From contig CALGJF010000056.1 in NCBI GenBank assembly GCA_937914945.1, forward strand, positions 1 through 64,000: DNA of 64,000 nt, read 5' to 3'. Numbering within the stretch: the stretch's first letter is position 1; every line of letters begins with the position of its first letter. Both the position numbers and the translations under genes were made by a program. The notes under the pieces were generated by a model, which did no database searches, was not told the DNA's origin, and saw nothing but the letters and a program-made list of their open reading frames with translations. Origin of the DNA: an uncultured Bacteroidales bacterium. Lineage in GTDB: Bacteria; Bacteroidota; Bacteroidia; Bacteroidales; Bacteroidaceae. Shown here piece after piece: positions 61,378-64,000 of the stretch.

Positions 61378-62178
61378 TTATCTGCTTTCAATGATTGTTT
61401 TTGCAATGGCTGCAGCTGCCTCCTTGCGCACAGCCGAGAAACTTGGGAAATCGTTTATATCTATAATGTAAATATCGCCATTGGCTGTTACTATGCAGTC
61501 TCCCCCAAAAACATCAAGCCCAATGGCCTTTGCTGCGGCAGAGGCTGTGGCTCTCATTCTTTCGCTATCGAAAGGGTGGTGCTTGGCTGGGCCGTTAATC
61601 CTCTCCCACCCGAATTTGGTTTTTTCAGGATTGGGGTAGCTGTGGGCAAAATAATAGTCCTTTACGCCGTAGAACTTTACCAGGTCGCCCACTATGTGCT
61701 TGCAATATATCGCCTTGCCATCAATTGCTCCAATGGCCTTTTTTGCCTCTTCTGCGTTGGTTACATAGGCTACATCATTCTTTTGCTGCGACCATCCCTC
61801 GCCTTTTTTTATCCAGCCGGGGAACTCGTTTGCTTGGGGCAGTGTCTCATCGGTTACTGCCATGTATTGTGGTTGGGGTATGTTCTCCCTTTGCAGTATA
61901 GCCATCATTTCAATGCGTGAGCAGTTTTTAACGCTTGCACTGCTGTTTATGGCCCTGCATCCTTTATCCTCGGCCATGCTTATCTTTTGCAATGTGTCCC
62001 GGCTGCGCGCCATGTGGCATATTACATTGTAACCGCAGAAATCGTCCTTTTCATCGAGGCGTGTTACGCTGTACCCTTGTGCGCGCAGCTCCTCTTCTAC
62101 ACACTCAAGAATAGCGGTGTCCTGTTCCACCATGTGCGGTGAGTGTGTGGCATTGCGTGCTATGGTGGCTATTTTCAT
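61378..62178 (-). CDS. ATP-grasp ligase-like protein
   Basis: 266 residues with an ATP-grasp fold related to RimK-type ligases. MKIATIARNATHS is the N-terminal domain, FPGWIKKGEGWSQQ the ATP-loop region, and LDVFGGDCIVTANGDIYII near 225-243 with IDINDFPSF the C-terminal metal-binding segment. It would ligate an amino or carboxyl group at the expense of ATP. It overlaps the nucleotidyltransferase gene by 4 bp and precedes the CDP-alcohol transferase by 3 bp, so it should modify the headgroup, an attached amino acid, or a precursor. Confidence 0.82.
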   Translation of the reverse strand: MKIATIARNATHSPHMVEQDTAILECVEEELRAQGYSVTRLDEKDDFCGYNVICHMARSRDTLQKISMAEDKGCRAINSSASVKNCSRIEMMAILQRENIPQPQYMAVTDETLPQANEFPGWIKKGEGWSQQKNDVAYVTNAEEAKKAIGAIDGKAIYCKHIVGDLVKFYGVKDYYFAHSYPNPEKTKFGWERINGPAKHHPFDSERMRATASAAAKAIGLDVFGGDCIVTANGDIYIIDINDFPSFSAVRKEAAAAIAKTIIESR

Positions 62179-62879
62179 ACGGCTTCGCTTAAAAATTTTT
62201 CGGCTTTTTGTATATCCTCGGCATGGTCTATGTCGATGATTTTATCAAAGCAATGAGCTTGCAGTGCCAGCCCATCGGTTATGAGCATGCGCTGGAAATT
62301 GCGCATGCGCGAAACTCCCTGCTCCATGCATTTTTGCAGGGTGGTAAGGGCTTTGGGTGTGAGCCCGTATATGCCCCCCGAAATGTATTTGCTATTTCTC
62401 CCGGCATTGTCGCAAAAGGCTGTTATGCGCAGTTGTTCATCGGTTTCCACATATAGCGGTTTTTCGTCGTCTATGTAGTCTGTTACAGCCATGAGCCCGT
62501 CGCAGTGGCTATTCTCAAACTCGGCAATGTAGCGTGCAAATTCCTCTTCGCGGAAGAGTGTATCTACTGTGGTGAGGCAGAATTTTTCATCGCCTTGCAG
62601 ATGGGGCATGAGGGCATGCATGCTGTGCATGGAGCTTGGTGTGTCCTTTATTACAAGATTAATAGGATAGCTCTTTTGTAATTCTTGCAGCAGTGCAAGT
62701 GTTTGAGGTTGCTGCTCGTTTATTATTATGCTCACCGAGTTTGCTCCATGGCGCATAAATAGTTTTACAAGGCGTTCTATAATGGGAACGCCTTGTATTT
62801 CAATGAGTGGCTTGGGGCTTTTTACACCCTCTTGTGCAAGCCGCGAACCTTCGCCGGCGGCTATAATGGCATATTTCAT
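62175..62879 (-). CDS. Nucleotidyltransferase (CTP-type, LicC/IspD-like)
   Basis: 234 residues. The NTP-binding loop AAGEGSRL (7-14) and KPLIEI (23-28) are the family signature, with LTTVDTLF as the metal-binding Asp region near 107-114. Members form nucleotide-activated sugars or CDP-activated polyols and aminoalcohols. As the first gene of the operon with a CDP-alcohol phosphatidyltransferase, a cytidylyltransferase making a CDP-headgroup is the most natural reading. It starts 8 bp after pdxA. Confidence 0.85.
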   Translation of the reverse strand: MKYAIIAAGEGSRLAQEGVKSPKPLIEIQGVPIIERLVKLFMRHGANSVSIIINEQQPQTLALLQELQKSYPINLVIKDTPSSMHSMHALMPHLQGDEKFCLTTVDTLFREEEFARYIAEFENSHCDGLMAVTDYIDDEKPLYVETDEQLRITAFCDNAGRNSKYISGGIYGLTPKALTTLQKCMEQGVSRMRNFQRMLITDGLALQAHCFDKIIDIDHAEDIQKAEKFLSEAV

Positions 62880-62887
62880 TGCGTGTG

Positions 62888-63988
62888 CTAATCGTTGTCG
62901 CTCTGTTGCAGATTCAGGCGGTTGCTGTCGTCGCGCTTCTCAAAATAGAGTTTGCGCAGCGGGTTGCGACGAGCCTCGTTGTAGGCAGTGCGGTTGCGGT
63001 AGATATCTATAGCTGCATATATTGCTTGACGGAACGAGTTTTCATCGGCAACGCCCTTGCCGGCAATGTCATATGCAACGCCATGGGCAGGTGATGTGCG
63101 TATTATTGGGAGCCCTGCGGTGAAGTTTATACCGGCACTCATTCCAAGAGCCTTTAATGGGGCAAGCCCTTGGTCGTGGTACATTGCCAATATGGCATCG
63201 AAACGGCAATAATTTCCGCTGCCCATGAATCCGTCGGCGGCAAAGGGGCCATAGCAGAAAATCTCCTTTTCATCGTTCATCTTCCTTATTGCGGGAATGA
63301 TAATGTCGTTCTCCTCGTTGCCCAGCAGTCCGTTGTCGCCGGCATGTGGGTTCAGGGAGAGTACCGCAATTTTGGGTGCATCGATGTTAAAGTCCTCAAT
63401 GAGGCTGCGGTTTAGAATGGTCAGTTTCTCTTCCAACAGCTCACGGGTGATGGCTGCGGGAACATCGCGCAAGGGCAGATGCGATGTGGCAACTGCTACG
63501 CGGATATCTTCGCTGCACAGCAGCATGAGCGATTTGCACCCGTCGCCACTGCACTCCTGCAAGTATTCGGTGTGGCCGGGGAAGTGAAACTCCTCGCTGT
63601 GAATGGTGCTTTTGTTTATGGGGGCGGTAACAAGTACATCCACTAATCCTTCGCTGTAATCTTTTACCGCTTTTTCAAGTGCTTCAAAAGCGGCTTGTCC
63701 AGCCTCTTTTGTGGCATTCCCAAGTTCTATGCGCACCTCGTCGCCGTTGCAATTGATGATGTTCAGCTTGCCATCCTGCGCTTCGCCGATGTTTTCTATT
63801 GCATTATATGTAATCTCTAATTCAAGTGCCTTGCGGTGATATGCCGCAGCCTTGGGCGAGCCGTAAATTACAGGCGTACAAATATCGAACATTTCGGGAG
63901 TGGCAAATGTCTTTAATATAACCTCGTAACCTATGCCGTTAATGTCGCCTTGTGTAATGCCGACACGAATTTTGCGTTTGTCGCTCAT
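62888..63988 (-). CDS. pdxA: 4-hydroxythreonine-4-phosphate dehydrogenase
   Basis: 366 residues. The family start is VGITQGDINGIGYEVI (9-24), with metal-binding histidines in HFPGHTEYLQ and in MYHDQGLAPLK, and RTSPAHGVAYDIAGKG near the C terminus. It oxidises 4-phosphohydroxy-L-threonine with NAD in pyridoxal phosphate synthesis. It precedes the nucleotidyltransferase gene by 8 bp, so vitamin B6 synthesis and the lipid-headgroup operon may share a transcript. Confidence 0.95.
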   Translation of the reverse strand: MSDKRKIRVGITQGDINGIGYEVILKTFATPEMFDICTPVIYGSPKAAAYHRKALELEITYNAIENIGEAQDGKLNIINCNGDEVRIELGNATKEAGQAAFEALEKAVKDYSEGLVDVLVTAPINKSTIHSEEFHFPGHTEYLQECSGDGCKSLMLLCSEDIRVAVATSHLPLRDVPAAITRELLEEKLTILNRSLIEDFNIDAPKIAVLSLNPHAGDNGLLGNEENDIIIPAIRKMNDEKEIFCYGPFAADGFMGSGNYCRFDAILAMYHDQGLAPLKALGMSAGINFTAGLPIIRTSPAHGVAYDIAGKGVADENSFRQAIYAAIDIYRNRTAYNEARRNPLRKLYFEKRDDSNRLNLQQSDND

Positions 63989-64000
63989 ATAAGTATTTTG

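Noticed and set aside
1..64000. tRNA, rRNA or tmRNA genes
   Set aside because: None of the cloverleaf or conserved rRNA segments was noticed in the intergenic regions; a covariance-model scan would settle this.

Overview
The window looks like a chromosomal segment of a gut-type Bacteroidales bacterium (Bacteroides, Prevotella or Muribaculaceae-like). The evidence is TonB-dependent receptors, Bacteroidetes lipoproteins and calycin-like proteins, several secreted glycosidases with short C-terminal modules of the type VYDLMGRKV...GIYI, and promoters of the Bacteroidetes type (-7 box TAnnTTTG). No rRNA, tRNA, CRISPR array or SusC/SusD pair was seen.

Layout. (1) 1-5.4 kb is AT-rich accessory DNA. 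It holds the 3' part of a HipA kinase gene, a divergent ThiC-like gene overlapping a gene for a three-span membrane protein, a truncated and frameshifted tyrosine integrase, a Fic gene with an inverted array of four CGGGACAAA boxes upstream, an unrecognised gene remnant, and a 5' stub of an AbiH-type abortive-infection gene. It reads as a decayed mobile or defence island. (2) 5.4-16 kb holds a WG-repeat/Sel1-like pair, an M1 aminopeptidase lipoprotein, a membrane-anchored HTH regulator with a small secreted partner, and a large GH95 fucosidase-type enzyme. (3) 16-33.5 kb, mostly minus strand, holds a flavodiiron protein, a TonB receptor/calycin lipoprotein/DUF4091 operon, then housekeeping genes (YgjP, argB, speA, aroK, topA), an outer-membrane barrel/TPR pair and a Nudix hydrolase. 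(4) 33.8-48.4 kb holds a BASS-type transporter, an acyltransferase interrupted at a C8 tract, GH84, a porin-like protein, a DASS symporter, thioredoxin, an anchored endonuclease, a second GH95, an AspT/YidE-type transporter, and a metal permease with a divergent Fur-family regulator. (5) 48.4-57.4 kb holds a structured ncRNA candidate, a 1762-residue clan GH-D-like enzyme, a 54-residue peptide gene, gpmI, a DUF559 gene between near-identical direct repeats, and a DUF3109 gene whose 3' end carries two tandem 152-bp units. (6) 57.7-64 kb holds DUF2147 and OmpA-like proteins, a four-gene operon (nucleotidyltransferase, ATP-grasp, CDP-alcohol phosphatidyltransferase, HAD phosphatase) and pdxA.

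The glycosidases (two GH95, GH84, a GH123-related DUF4091 protein, the GH-D-like giant) fit a host-glycan or mucin-foraging lifestyle, although they are scattered rather than gathered in a classical PUL. The most unusual signals are: the 152-bp units that appear to have restored the C terminus of the DUF3109 protein with synonymous codons while pushing the original 3' end downstream; the ThiC-like/membrane-protein pair beside HipA; the C8 slippage tract; and the predicted phospholipid-headgroup operon.
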